Shown: positions 7,640 to 19,027 of the stretch, piece by piece
How positions within the stretch are numbered: position 1 is the first letter of the stretch
How the letters are laid out: each line of letters begins with the position of its first letter
Source of the DNA: Bradyrhizobium sp.
GTDB lineage: Bacteria; Pseudomonadota; Alphaproteobacteria; Rhizobiales; Xanthobacteraceae
Length of the DNA: 54,701 nucleotides
NCBI RefSeq assembly: GCF_030646015.1
Contig: NZ_JAUSLT010000108.1
Location: forward strand, 1 to 54,701
Direction of reading: 5' to 3'
Notes under the pieces: model-generated
The model's database searches: none
What the model saw: the letters and a program-made list of their open reading frames with translations, nothing else
Told to the model about the DNA's origin: nothing
Made by a program: the position numbers and the translations under genes

Positions 7640-8991
7640 CGCTGACGTGCCGCCTTGATCAAATCCGCGTACCAGTGGAACGACGATTTTGGAATGCGTT
7701 GCAGCGAGGCATAGTCGACATAGGCCAGGCCGAACCGATCGCTGTACCCCGACATCCATTCGAAATTGTCGAGCAGCGACCAGACAAAGTAGCCCCTGAC
7801 ATCGACGCCCCCGGCGCCGGCGGAATTCATCGCGTCGATATAGCCGCGCAGAAAATCGATCCGCTCGGGATCGGTCACGGCGCCGCTCGCGTCGGGCCTG
7901 TCGTTGCCGCCATATCCGTTTTCGAGCACATAGATCGGCAAGCGGTAGCGTTCCTGGACCAGCCGCAGCGTTTCGCCGAAGGCTGGCGGATCGATCGGCC
8001 ATCCGATCTGCGTCAGGGCAGCGCCGGCCGGCTTTTCGCCGAAGTCGAAGCCCAACATCGCCGCCGGCTGTGCCTTCACGTAGACCGGGCTGTAATGGTT
8101 CAATCCGAACCAGTCGAGCGGACGGCAAATGCGCGCGAGGTCGCCCGGCTGCAGGTGCGGCTCGATCATGGTCCGCATCGAGGGCGGATATTCGCCGCGG
8201 CATTGCGGATCGGGGAAGGCGCTGTTCCAGTAAACGCCCAGGCGCGCGGCCGCCGCCGCGTCGGCTTCGCTCGCGCTGGAAGGCCGGCAGGGCTGAAGGT
8301 TGTGAATGCACCCGATCGAGGCGCCTTGAACTTTCTCGCGTAACACGTCCACGGCCGCGCCATGGGCGAGATTGACGTGGTGCGTCGCCCGGTAAAGACC
8401 GGTTTCGCTGCTGTGGTCCCGCTTGCCCAGCGAGCGGCTGAACAGATTGAAGATCGAAGGCTCGTTGAAGGTCGCAAAGCGCTTGACGCGATCGCCGAAA
8501 CGCCCGGCGATCAGCGTCGTGTAGTCGGCGAACCATGCGACCGACTCACGGTTCTGCCATCCGCCGAGATCCTCCAGCGCCTGCGGCAGATCCCAGTGAT
8601 ACAGGCACAGCCAGGGTTCGATGCCGGCGGCCAGCAGTTCGTCGATCAGCCGGTCGTAGAAGGCGAGGCCGGGCTCGTTGACCGATCCCCGGCCCTGCGG
8701 CAGCACCCGCGGCCAGGCGACCGAGAACCGATAGGCCTGAACGCCCAGCCGCTGCATCAGCGCGACATCCTCGCGGTAGCGATGGTAGTGGTCACACGCG
8801 ATGTCGCCGCTGTCGCGGTTCCTGATTTCTCCGTTCTGACAGATGACGTCCCAGATGCTGGGTCCGCGGCCGTCTTCCCTGGTCGCGCCTTCGATCTGGA
8901 AGCTGGAGGTCGAGACGCCCCAGATGAAATCCGGACGCAGGCCGGCTGTGGAAGGCAGCTGCGACGCAGGTACGAGACGGTTCGAGTTCAC
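7636..8991 (-). CDS. Family 1 beta-glucosidase
   Basis: The product is 451 residues, the usual length of GH1 enzymes, which hydrolyse beta-glucosides such as cellobiose or aryl glucosides by a retaining mechanism. The acid/base Glu is in TFNEPS (E177) and the nucleophile Glu in VLENGYGG (E357). WGVSTSSFQIEG at the N-terminus and HWDLPQALED are also GH1 hallmarks. There is no signal peptide, so it is probably cytoplasmic and needs imported disaccharide. The start codon is GTG, led by AAGGG. It is the first gene of the operon with glk, pfkB and the membrane protein. A FixK/FNR-like box lies 70 bases upstream. Confidence 0.95.
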   Translation of the reverse strand: MNSNRLVPASQLPSTAGLRPDFIWGVSTSSFQIEGATREDGRGPSIWDVICQNGEIRNRDSGDIACDHYHRYREDVALMQRLGVQAYRFSVAWPRVLPQGRGSVNEPGLAFYDRLIDELLAAGIEPWLCLYHWDLPQALEDLGGWQNRESVAWFADYTTLIAGRFGDRVKRFATFNEPSIFNLFSRSLGKRDHSSETGLYRATHHVNLAHGAAVDVLREKVQGASIGCIHNLQPCRPSSASEADAAAAARLGVYWNSAFPDPQCRGEYPPSMRTMIEPHLQPGDLARICRPLDWFGLNHYSPVYVKAQPAAMLGFDFGEKPAGAALTQIGWPIDPPAFGETLRLVQERYRLPIYVLENGYGGNDRPDASGAVTDPERIDFLRGYIDAMNSAGAGGVDVRGYFVWSLLDNFEWMSGYSDRFGLAYVDYASLQRIPKSSFHWYADLIKAARQR

Positions 8992-9060
8992 TCTTGGCCC
9001 TTCCGCCCCGGCAGGAATGCGAGGTACCGTAGCATTAGTCCTGCCGGTGACCCGGCGATC

Positions 9061-9074
9061 TTGAGATACATCAA
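9061..9074. promoter_or_regulatory. FixK/FNR-type box between beta-glucosidase operon and glycosidase gene
   Basis: TTGA-GATACA-TCAA is a perfect half-site palindrome of the FNR/FixK class. For the minus-strand beta-glucosidase operon a start about 41 bases from the box centre falls near 9026, preceded by a TAATGC hexamer (9036-9031). For the plus-strand gene starting at 9105 the box is too close to the start codon for ordinary activation, so any effect there may be repression. Confidence 0.6.
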
Positions 9075-9104
9075 CTGCTCCTGGCCAGCCGATGCGACAA
9101 ATAG

Positions 9105-10472
9105 GTGCCGTTATCTTGCCGTTGGGGTGTCCGCTTGCAAAGAACCAAATGGGGTGGAATCGCCGACGACCGCTTCCGGGGAAGCGGCTTCTTTCGCGTG
9201 GACCAGCATGATGGCGTATTCTGGCTGGTCGATCCCGATGGCGGTCGCTTTATCTCCAAGGGCGTCAACAATGTACGCTTCGATTCGGACCACGTCCGCA
9301 ATACCGCTCGCGCCCCGTATGCCGATGCGTGCCGGAGCAAATACGGCAGCCAGCACGTCTGGCGCGCGGCGGTGGCGGACCGGCTGGCCAGCTGGCATTT
9401 CAACACGCTGGGCTGCTGGTCGGATGAACTGGTCGCCGGCGCCGGTGCGTCGCCGCTTGCGATCGCGCCCACCAATGAACTCGGGGCTTCCTTCAAGCTG
9501 CACCGGCGTGACCAGGTGTTTCCCGATGTGTTCGATCCTGCCTTTGCGGCCCACATCCGGGAACGCGCCAGCACTCACTGTGCAAGACGATTTCACGATG
9601 TCGGGCTACTCGGCACGTTCATCGATAACGAGATGTACTGGTCACCCGACTGGCGTGGCGCTGACGAGTTGCTGACGCTGTTTCTGAACCTGCCGTCGCA
9701 CCGCCCCGGCCGCGTCGCCGCCACGGCACGATTGCAGGAGCATTATCGCGAATTCTCGCAGTTCAATGCGGTCTGGCAGACGCCGGCGCGATCATGGGAG
9801 CAACTCGCGGCGATGGGACGGGTTGAAGCGCCATTCTTCCGAATGCCTGCCGGAGGCCTGAATGACGCGCTCGAGCTCAAGGCCAACCTCGCCAACCCCG
9901 CCCGCGCGGCCTTTTCCGCTGATTGCGACGCCTTTCTGGCCGTCGACGCCGATCGATATTTCGAGGTGTGCGTCTCGGCCATCAAGGCCGCCGACCCCAA
10001 TCACCTCGTGATCGGCTCCCGCTTCGGCTATCAGGCGCAATCCAGTGTGATCGCCGCGGCCGTCCGCTATCTCGATGTGATCTCGTTCAATTGCTACGAA
10101 CTCGATGCGACCCCGCAGATCGATGCCTATGCCGCCGGCGGCAAGCCATGCCTGATTTCGGAATTCTCCTTCCGCGGCGACGATGCCGGCCTGCCCAACG
10201 GCAACGGCGCCGGGCCGCGGGTCGCCAGCCAGACCGAGCGCGCCCAGTGCTTCGAGCGCTACGTCACCGCCGCCCTGCGCAACCCGTCGGTGGTCGGATA
10301 TCACTGGTTCGAGCATGCCGACCAGCCTGCGGAAGGGCGGTTTGACGGTGAGAATTCGAACTACGGCGCGGTGACGATCCAAGACGATCCCTATGTCGAG
10401 TTGACGGAGACGATGACCAGGGTCAATGCCCTGGCCGAGCGGATTCACGCCGAATCCGCGCCACGCGGCTAG
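9105..10472 (+). CDS. Agarase-like glycoside hydrolase, clan GH-A fold
   Basis: The product is 455 residues without a signal peptide. GTFIDNEMYW (acid/base Glu at 176) and CLISEFSFRG (nucleophile Glu at 353) are placed as in TIM-barrel retaining glycosidases. HWFEHADQP followed by NSNYGAV and DDPY near the C-terminus resembles the catalytic domain of GH50-type agarases and relatives. The real substrate in a soil or plant-associated bacterium is unknown and need not be agar. The start is GTG at 9105; a TTG at 9135 is an alternative. It is divergent from the beta-glucosidase operon, sharing 113 bases of promoter DNA, which suggests linked use of an oligosaccharide. Confidence 0.7.
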   Translation: MPLSCRWGVRLQRTKWGGIADDRFRGSGFFRVDQHDGVFWLVDPDGGRFISKGVNNVRFDSDHVRNTARAPYADACRSKYGSQHVWRAAVADRLASWHFNTLGCWSDELVAGAGASPLAIAPTNELGASFKLHRRDQVFPDVFDPAFAAHIRERASTHCARRFHDVGLLGTFIDNEMYWSPDWRGADELLTLFLNLPSHRPGRVAATARLQEHYREFSQFNAVWQTPARSWEQLAAMGRVEAPFFRMPAGGLNDALELKANLANPARAAFSADCDAFLAVDADRYFEVCVSAIKAADPNHLVIGSRFGYQAQSSVIAAAVRYLDVISFNCYELDATPQIDAYAAGGKPCLISEFSFRGDDAGLPNGNGAGPRVASQTERAQCFERYVTAALRNPSVVGYHWFEHADQPAEGRFDGENSNYGAVTIQDDPYVELTETMTRVNALAERIHAESAPRG

Positions 10473-10550
10473 CCCGGCGGGCCCGGACAAAAATCGCGAA
10501 AACAACCCCGTGCACAGTAAGCCGCAGTGCAGCAATTGTGCTGCGTTGCG

Positions 10551-12956
<2,406 letters not shown>

Positions 12957-12989
12957 GGCGGCAGTAGATCAGGCCGGACCCGGCGGATA

Positions 12990-13003
12990 TTGAGCAAGGT
13001 CAA
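12990..13003 (-). promoter_or_regulatory. FixK/FNR-type box before ppsA
   Basis: TTGA-CCTTGC-TCAA (read on the minus strand) is a perfect FixK/FNR half-site palindrome in the 52-base gap between macB and ppsA. Its centre is 40.5 bases from the ppsA ATG. At class II distance (-41.5) transcription would start at about the A of the ATG, which predicts a leaderless or nearly leaderless transcript. Alternatively it represses or acts with a promoter further upstream. Confidence 0.55.
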
Positions 13004-13008
13004 GGCGC

Positions 13009-15126
13009 TCACTCGTAGCGCAGCGCTTCGATCGGATCGAGCCGGGCGGCCTTGCGGGCCGGATAGTAGCCAAAGAAGATGCCGACGGCGGCCGAAAACA
13101 GGAATCCGCCGGCGATGGCTGTCAGCGAGATCGGCGCCGGCCAGCCGGTGACGGCGGACACGGCCAGTGAAAGTGCCGCGCCGATGACAATTCCGACGAT
13201 GCCGCCGCTGACGCTGATGAAGATCGCCTCGGCCAGAAACTGCAGCAGCACGTGCAGCCGTCGGGCGCCGATCGCCATCCGCAGTCCGATCTCCCGGGTC
13301 CGCTCCGTCACCGAAACCAGCAGGATATTCATGATGCCGATACCGCCGACCACCAGCGATATCGACGCCACCGCGGCCAGCAGGAGCGCCATGATGCGGC
13401 TGCTGCCCTCCGCGGTTTCCGCGATCTGGCTGAGGTTGCGGACCGAGAAATCATTGCTGGCGCCCGGTCGGATGCGGTGACGGCGGGCCAGAATTTCGCT
13501 GGCCTGACTGATCGCCGTCTGAATGGCGGTCTGATCCACCGCCTGCACGTAGATCTGGTTCACAAAGCCGGTCAGGCGCGGTTGCAGCCCATAGGGATTG
13601 GGCGGCGTCGGGTAGATCCAGGTGACCGTCGTTTGCTGGCTCGGCGCCGCAACGCCGATAATCTTGCGCTCGGCTGTCGTGAACGGAACCATGATGAGAT
13701 CGTCCTGGTCCTGGCCAAAGGAGGTCTGCCCCTTGGAGTCGAGAACCCCAATGACCCGCAGCGAAACGCCCCGGACCTGCACCAGCGCGCCGATCGGGTT
13801 CTGGGTGGCGCCGAACAACTGGCGGCGCACGGTCTCGCCGAGCACGACGACAAGCCCGGCGCTTCGCTCGTCTTCCGACGTGATCGCCCGCCCGGCGGTG
13901 ATCTGCCAGTTCGTCATCGGCGGGTAGTTGAAGCTGACGCCCTGGATGCCGGTGGTCCAGTTCTGGCTGGCGAACCGGATCTGGCCGGACTGGCGGATCA
14001 GATAGCTCACTTCGCCGGCGGCAGGCGCTTCCCGCCGGATCGCCTGGACGTCGGCCACCGTCAGGGTCGAGGCGCTGCCGGAGCCGCCGCGCGCGCCGCC
14101 GCGGGTCGCGGCGCCCGGCACGATCACCACGAGGTTGGTCCCGAGCCTTGCGATCTCCTTGCGGACCGCCTCGTTGGCCCCCTGGCCGACCGAGACCATG
14201 ACGATCAGGGCGGCGACGCCGATGAAGACTCCGAGCATGGTCAGCGCCGAACGCATCTTGTTGCGCCAGATCGCTTCCGCCGCCGCCGTCATCACCATCC
14301 ACGCGAACGGCCAGGATGCGCCGGAGGATTTGACGTAGGAGCGCGGCGCCGCGGACGGGGAGAGAGGCGGCAACTCGCTCACCGCCTCGGCTGCAGCAAT
14401 TGCCGGTCCGGACTCCGCCGCGGGCTTCGTCTTTCTCACATCGGAAATGATCTGGCCATCGCGCATGGTCAGCACGCGATCTGCAAAGGCTGCAACATCA
14501 GACTCGTGGGTCACCACGATGATGGTGACGCCTTGTTCGCGATTGAGCGAACTGAGCGTCTCCATGATCTCGTGAGAGTTGCGCGTATCGAGATTGCCGG
14601 TCGGCTCGTCCGCCAGCAGCAGGCTCGGCTGGTTGATCAGCGCGCGGGCGATGGCGACGCGTTGCTGCTGCCCGCCGGAGAGCTGGCCGGGCGTGTTGCG
14701 TTCGCGGTCGCGCAGTCCGAGCTTGTCCAGAACCGCGCGCGCCCGCTCGAAGCGCACCCGCGCATGGCCTTGGCCGGACATGGCGTACAACAGCGGCAGG
14801 GCGACGTTGTCGATGGCGCTGGTGCGCGGCAATAGATTGAAACTCTGGAACACGAAGCCGAGCCGCTCGCTGCGCAGGCCCGCGAGATCGGGCTCGGCAA
14901 GCTGCGCCACATCGATGCCGTCGAACCGGTAACGGCCGCTGGTCGGCCTGTCGAGGCAGCCGAGGATCGACATCAGCGTCGATTTGCCCGATCCGGACGC
15001 GCCCATGATGGCGATGAACTCGCCGTGTTCGACGGTCAGGTCGACCGCGCGAAGCGCATGAACGTCGATATCGCCGACATGATATGTCCGCGACACGCCT
15101 TCAATCCTGATGACCGGCTCCGCCAT
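13009..15126 (-). CDS. macB: MacB-type ABC exporter, ATPase-permease fusion
   Basis: The product is 705 residues. An N-terminal ATPase has Walker [10 protein letters not shown] (about 42-50), signature [15 protein letters not shown] (from 149) and Walker [11 protein letters not shown] (from 169). After a linker come a transmembrane helix (around 285), a large periplasmic domain and three C-terminal helices with the FtsX-like [20 protein letters not shown]. This is the MacB layout: a mechanotransmission exporter for macrolides, peptides or other envelope substrates, working with MacA and an outer-membrane channel. No TolC-like gene is in the window. I prefer ATG 15126; an in-frame TTG lies at 15135. 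It follows macA by 35 bases in the same operon. Confidence 0.9.
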   Translation of the reverse strand: MAEPVIRIEGVSRTYHVGDIDVHALRAVDLTVEHGEFIAIMGASGSGKSTLMSILGCLDRPTSGRYRFDGIDVAQLAEPDLAGLRSERLGFVFQSFNLLPRTSAIDNVALPLLYAMSGQGHARVRFERARAVLDKLGLRDRERNTPGQLSGGQQQRVAIARALINQPSLLLADEPTGNLDTRNSHEIMETLSSLNREQGVTIIVVTHESDVAAFADRVLTMRDGQIISDVRKTKPAAESGPAIAAAEAVSELPPLSPSAAPRSYVKSSGASWPFAWMVMTAAAEAIWRNKMRSALTMLGVFIGVAALIVMVSVGQGANEAVRKEIARLGTNLVVIVPGAATRGGARGGSGSASTLTVADVQAIRREAPAAGEVSYLIRQSGQIRFASQNWTTGIQGVSFNYPPMTNWQITAGRAITSEDERSAGLVVVLGETVRRQLFGATQNPIGALVQVRGVSLRVIGVLDSKGQTSFGQDQDDLIMVPFTTAERKIIGVAAPSQQTTVTWIYPTPPNPYGLQPRLTGFVNQIYVQAVDQTAIQTAISQASEILARRHRIRPGASNDFSVRNLSQIAETAEGSSRIMALLLAAVASISLVVGGIGIMNILLVSVTERTREIGLRMAIGARRLHVLLQFLAEAIFISVSGGIVGIVIGAALSLAVSAVTGWPAPISLTAIAGGFLFSAAVGIFFGYYPARKAARLDPIEALRYE

Positions 15127-15161
15127 TTCAGTCAATCGCCGCTTTGTCGTCGTCTGGACGG

Positions 15162-16436
15162 TTAGAGTCGGGGGCGCGGCACGCCGGAACGCGCATTGCC
15201 CGAACTGGCGCGCTGTTCGCCGACGACCACTTTGTCGCCCGGCTTGAGCTCGCCTTGAACGATTTCCGTGAACTCGTCGTCGTCCAACCCGGTCGCAACC
15301 TGAACCGGCGCCGGAACTCCGTCGCGAAGTACCCAGATGCGCGGCTGTCCCGTGTCACGAATGGCCCTGCCGGTCGGGACATAGCGCAATGCCTGGTTCG
15401 GAACCCGCAGCACGTCATTGCGCTGATCGACCAGGATGCGCGTCGCCGCGGTGAGGCCCGGTTTGAGCGCCAGATCCGAATTGGCGACGCTGACGACGAC
15501 GTCGTAGGTGACGACGTTCTGTACCGTTTGCGGGGACTGCCGGACCTGGGCCACCGTCCCTTCGAACACACGCTTGGGATAGGCATCGACGGTGAACGTG
15601 GCCTGATTGCCTTGCTTGACGCCGCCGATGTCGCTTTCGCTGACATTGGCGTCGACCTGCATCCTGGTGAGGTCGGTCGCGATCAGGAACAATGTCGGGG
15701 TCTGGAAGCTGGCGGCCACGGTCTGCCCGATGGTGACGTTGCGCGAAACCACGGTGCCGTCCACCGGCGAGATAATCCTGGTGTAATCGAGGTTGACCTG
15801 TGCGGCATCCAGCACGGCCTGACGCTGCTGGATGGTCGCTTCGTCGAATGTAATCTGGGCAAGGGCCTGCAAGTATTCGCTGTGAGCGCTGTCGTAGGCG
15901 TCTTTCGATACGGCCTTGGTCTCGACCAGCGTCGCCAGCCGTTCATACGCCACCTTGGCATAGGTCAGCGATGCCTTGTCCTTCTCCAGTTGCGCGCGCG
16001 CGACGGCGAGGTTGGCCTTCGCCTGATCGACAATGCTCTGATAGGGGCGTCCGTCGATCCTGGCGCAGATCTGTCCGCGCTTCACCTGGGTATTGTAATC
16101 GCAGGTCAATTCCTGGATTACGCCGGAGACATAGGTCCCGACGATGATGGTCAATTCCGGATTGACCGTGCCGGTAGCGTTGATACCGCGGGCAATCGCG
16201 CCGGTGGTAACCGGCGCGGTTTCATATCGAACGACGGCGTCGCCGCCGCCGACCGCCCACCAGATGCCGCCGGCCGCCGCAAGCAGCAGCACGGCGAAGG
16301 CGAGGATGATCCAGCGCCGGGTCGCAAATCGTGGCTGCGCCGGCGGTTCCGTGACCGGGCGTACAGCTGACGGAGGCGGCCCCTGTGGCAACGCTTCCCC
16401 GCTTTCGGGTGCGCCGGTGCCGAGCTGCTTGTTCAT
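15162..16436 (-). CDS. macA: MacA-type periplasmic adaptor (membrane fusion protein)
   Basis: The product is 424 residues. A proline-rich cytoplasmic N-terminus (1-40) is followed by one transmembrane helix (about 42-66, IILAFAVLLLAAAGGIWWAV). Then come a lipoyl-like half (VSGVIQELTCDYNTQVKRGQ), a coiled-coil hairpin (about 140-205), the second lipoyl half (IISPVDGTVVSRNV) and beta-barrel and membrane-proximal domains. This is the adaptor that links MacB to an outer-membrane channel. It is the first gene of the macAB operon. A perfect FNR-type palindrome lies 75 bases upstream, with a TACGCT -10-like hexamer at the expected distance. Confidence 0.92.
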   Translation of the reverse strand: MNKQLGTGAPESGEALPQGPPPSAVRPVTEPPAQPRFATRRWIILAFAVLLLAAAGGIWWAVGGGDAVVRYETAPVTTGAIARGINATGTVNPELTIIVGTYVSGVIQELTCDYNTQVKRGQICARIDGRPYQSIVDQAKANLAVARAQLEKDKASLTYAKVAYERLATLVETKAVSKDAYDSAHSEYLQALAQITFDEATIQQRQAVLDAAQVNLDYTRIISPVDGTVVSRNVTIGQTVAASFQTPTLFLIATDLTRMQVDANVSESDIGGVKQGNQATFTVDAYPKRVFEGTVAQVRQSPQTVQNVVTYDVVVSVANSDLALKPGLTAATRILVDQRNDVLRVPNQALRYVPTGRAIRDTGQPRIWVLRDGVPAPVQVATGLDDDEFTEIVQGELKPGDKVVVGEQRASSGNARSGVPRPRL

Positions 16437-16510
16437 GTCGCGTGGGCTCCGGGTGCATGATGGCCGTTGCCGCCAAGCATCAAGCGTAGTCTGCGACCGG
16501 ATCCGGATTA

Positions 16511-16524
16511 TTGATTGGGATCAA
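16511..16524 (-). promoter_or_regulatory. FNR/FixK box before macAB
   Basis: TTGAT-CCCA-ATCAA (minus strand) is a full match to the FNR consensus TTGAT-N4-ATCAA and is the strongest of the five boxes in the window. Its centre is 16517.5. A TACGCT hexamer at 16488-16483 is positioned as a -10 element for a start near 16476, about -41.5 from the box centre. That start would leave a leader of about 40 bases before macA. Confidence 0.7.
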
Positions 16525-16586
16525 GCTTCGTCCCGTAGCGCGGAATCGATGTGCTGATCGAAGGCCTTCCGGCGATAGAATACCCG

Positions 16587-18044
16587 TTACTTCGGCAGCG
16601 CCTGGTCGGCGCCAAGCTGATAGAGCCGCGCCAGCGCAGCGGTGACCGCCTTACGCATGCGGGGATCGGTCCCCAGCGTGCCGAACACCGCGCTGACGTT
16701 GAGCAGCGCCGGGGCCAGCCGGTCCGCGACCGGCCCGGCCGCCCGGGCTATCGCTGCAAGTTCAGCTGCGATCGGGTCGCGCACGTCGATCTTCCGTCCT
16801 TGCTCGTCGGTGCCGGTGATGTAGCGCATCCAGCCGGCGACCGCGAGCGCATGGGTGTCGATCGGTAGATTCAGCGCCAGCCGGTCGCGCATCGTGCCGA
16901 GCAGCCGCTGCGGCAGTTTTTGCGATCCGTCCATCGCGATCTGCCAGGTGCGGTGATGCAGCGCCGGATTGGAAAAGCGCTGCAGCAGCGATTGGCTGTA
17001 GGTCGCAAGATCGGTTCCCTGGGGCATCGTCAGCGTCACCGCAGCCTCGTCCATCACTTGGGCCGCAAACGCCGCGAAGCGATGGTCGGCCATGGTGGCG
17101 GCAATGGTTTCATGGCCCGCGAGATAACCGAGATAGGCCAGCGCCGAGTGGCTGGCGTTGAGCAGCCGCAGCTTCATGTGCTCGAACGGCGTGACATCAG
17201 AGACCAGCTGCACGCCGGCGGCGGCGAAATCCGGCCGGCCGGCCGCAAAGCGGTCTTCGACAATCCACTGCGTAAAGGGCTCGGTGACGACAGGCCACGC
17301 GTCGACCATGCCAAGCGCCGCGGCGACGGCCGCGCGGTCGGCATCGGTGGTCTCGGGCACGATCCGGTCCACCATCGTCGAGGGGGAGGCGAGCTCATCC
17401 GCGATCCATTGGCCGAGTTCCGGCGATCGCAAATCGGCGAACCGCTGCAGTATTCGGCCCACGGTAACGCCGTTGGCGGGCAGGTTGTCGCAAGAGAGCA
17501 CGGTGAAGGGTGCCAGGCCCAAAACCTTGCGGCGCGACAGCGCGGCGACGATGAATCCCGCGGCCGATCGCGGCGCATCCGGATTTTTCAGGTCATGAAC
17601 GATGTCGGGATGACCTTCGTCGAGTTCGCCGGTCTGCGGCGTGTGGCAGTATCCCTTCTCGGTGATGGTGAGCGAGACGATCCGCGTTGCCGGATCGGCC
17701 ATGCGCGCGATCAAGCGCGCGGGGTTGGCCCTGGCGACCTCGGTCGCAACGACCGCGCCGACCACCCGGTGCTCGGCGCCCGCGCCGGAACGGGTCGCCA
17801 CTGTGTAGAGGCAGTCCTGCGGGGCGAGGGCATCCTGAGTGTCCGAACTTCGCAGGCTGGCGCCGACGATTCCCCAATCGGTTGCCCCCCTGGCGAGCAG
17901 GTCGTCGATGGCCACGGCCTGATGCGCCCGGTGGAAGGCACCGATGCCGAGATGAACGATGCCCGGCGTGACCCGCGCGCGGTCATAATCAGGGCGGCGA
18001 ACACTGTCCGGAAGCAGATCGAGGCTGGCGTTGGAGAGGCGCAA
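16587..18044 (-). CDS. uxuB: Fructuronate reductase / mannitol dehydrogenase family
   Basis: The product is 485 residues, a polyol-specific long-chain dehydrogenase. The NAD-binding start is TPGIVHLGIGAFHRAHQ, and the catalytic triad pattern K-x4-N-x2-H is present in KLRLLNASHS. Members reduce D-fructuronate to D-mannonate (UxuB) or oxidise mannitol and related polyols. Because uxuA, a TRAP transporter and a hexuronate-type regulator are adjacent, fructuronate reductase is the likeliest role. No ATG is suitably placed: I propose TTG 18044, with GGGG 6 bases upstream; TTG 18056 is the alternative. It is divergent from the regulator gene over a 129-base promoter region. Confidence 0.85.
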   Translation of the reverse strand: MRLSNASLDLLPDSVRRPDYDRARVTPGIVHLGIGAFHRAHQAVAIDDLLARGATDWGIVGASLRSSDTQDALAPQDCLYTVATRSGAGAEHRVVGAVVATEVARANPARLIARMADPATRIVSLTITEKGYCHTPQTGELDEGHPDIVHDLKNPDAPRSAAGFIVAALSRRKVLGLAPFTVLSCDNLPANGVTVGRILQRFADLRSPELGQWIADELASPSTMVDRIVPETTDADRAAVAAALGMVDAWPVVTEPFTQWIVEDRFAAGRPDFAAAGVQLVSDVTPFEHMKLRLLNASHSALAYLGYLAGHETIAATMADHRFAAFAAQVMDEAAVTLTMPQGTDLATYSQSLLQRFSNPALHHRTWQIAMDGSQKLPQRLLGTMRDRLALNLPIDTHALAVAGWMRYITGTDEQGRKIDVRDPIAAELAAIARAAGPVADRLAPALLNVSAVFGTLGTDPRMRKAVTAALARLYQLGADQALPK

Positions 18045-18089
18045 AATCGACCCCAATCTGGGTGAAAAGCGGGATTTTTCGCCTCTCGC

Positions 18090-18118
18090 TTGACATAGGC
18101 GGCTTTTCCCGTCAATCC
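18090..18118 (+). promoter_or_regulatory. Candidate sigma-70 promoter of the FadR-type regulator
   Basis: A perfect -35 hexamer TTGACA (18090-18095) is followed, after 17 bases, by CAATCC (18113-18118), a poor -10. The operator palindrome at 18127-18141 would then cover the transcription start, which suits autorepression. The -35 is convincing and the -10 is not. Confidence 0.4.
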
Positions 18119-18126
18119 TCCGGTCA

Positions 18127-18141
18127 ATTGGTAAGGCCAAT
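18127..18141. promoter_or_regulatory. Operator-like palindrome ATTGG-N5-CCAAT
   Basis: ATTGG-TAAGG-CCAAT is a perfect inverted repeat between the divergent uxuB and FadR-type regulator genes. It resembles the hexuronate (UxuR/ExuR) operator of enterobacteria, whose core is ATTGG-N4-CCAAT, and the TTGGTA half-sites used by FadR-subfamily GntR proteins. It is most likely bound by the regulator encoded 33 bases downstream. Confidence 0.65.
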
Positions 18142-18173
18142 GTGCCACAGGGAACCGTTACAGGGAGACCAGC

Positions 18174-18911
18174 GTGCCGCTCGAAGCTGTCGAGGCGCGG
18201 CGCCTCTATCGCCAGATTGCCGATCAACTGCGCGCCCTGATCGACAGCGGTGAATACGCCGTCGGCAGCCGGCTGCCGACCGAACGCGATCTCGCCGAGC
18301 AGTTGAAGGTCTCGCGGCCGACGGTGCGCGAAGCGCTGATTGCGCTGGAAGTCGAGGGCCGGGTCCGCATCCGCGTCGGCTCCGGAATCTATGTCATCGA
18401 ACCGGCGGCACCCACTTCCCCCCTGCCGGCGTCCGCCACGATCGAAGGGCCGTTCGAGGTGTTGCGGGCCCGCGAATTCATCGAAGGCGCGATCGCCGAA
18501 CAGGCGGCACGGGTCGCCACGGCAGCGGATATCGAGCGCATCGACGCGTCGCTGGTGGCGATGGCGACGGTGCAGCATCCCGGCGAACCCTCGATGATCC
18601 ATGACCGCGCCTTCCATATTGCGGTGTCGGGGAGCCTCGACAATGCGGTGCTGGTCCGCGTCGTCGGTGAACTGTTCGACCAGCGGCTCAATCCCTACTT
18701 CGCCAAGCTGGCGCACTATTTCGAGAATCCTGAATCGTGGCGCGCTGCGCTCGCCGAGCATCACGCGATCCGTGACGCCATCGCGGCGCACGAGCCCGAA
18801 GCCGCCGGGATCGCGATGCGTCATCATCTCGCCTGTTCGCAGGAACGCTTTGCCCAGAGTTTTGGGGCCGAGGCAGCCTCGCCATCGCGCGTTTCAATCA
18901 GGAGCGGCTGA
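18174..18911 (+). CDS. FadR-subfamily GntR transcriptional regulator
   Basis: The product is 245 residues. The N-terminal winged helix (about 8-78) contains SRLPTERDLAEQLKVSRPTVREALIALEVEG, the GntR signature. The C-terminal all-helical FCD domain has the metal and ligand-binding His positions expected of the FadR subfamily (DRAFHIAVSGSLDN, EHHAIRDAI, MRHHL). It probably senses a sugar acid and controls uxuB and the TRAP operon on both sides. The start is GTG, with GGGAG 7 bases upstream. The divergent layout and the ATTGG-N5-CCAAT operator support local and autogenous control. Confidence 0.9.
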   Translation: MPLEAVEARRLYRQIADQLRALIDSGEYAVGSRLPTERDLAEQLKVSRPTVREALIALEVEGRVRIRVGSGIYVIEPAAPTSPLPASATIEGPFEVLRAREFIEGAIAEQAARVATAADIERIDASLVAMATVQHPGEPSMIHDRAFHIAVSGSLDNAVLVRVVGELFDQRLNPYFAKLAHYFENPESWRAALAEHHAIRDAIAAHEPEAAGIAMRHHLACSQERFAQSFGAEAASPSRVSIRSG

Positions 18912-18964
18912 GAAATTTTGGCGACACGCCTGTGGTGACGGGCGCGTTGAAACATCGATTCGAA

Positions 18965-18987
18965 CGGTTCGGCTGAAACCCGAACCG
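18965..18987 (+). other. Hairpin between the regulator gene and dctP
   Basis: CGGTTCGG and CCGAACCG form a perfect 8-bp stem with a 7-base loop. No T-run follows in either direction, so it is not a standard intrinsic terminator. It may be an mRNA stem-loop in the dctP leader or an operator. Confidence 0.5.
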
Positions 18988-19027
18988 ATTGAGTAAAAAA
19001 GCAAACGTAACAGTGGAGGAAATTGTC

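Noticed and set aside
13252..14835. A 527-codon plus-strand open frame opposite macB
   Set aside because: It is antisense to the ATPase and permease motifs of macB and shows no recognisable domain.
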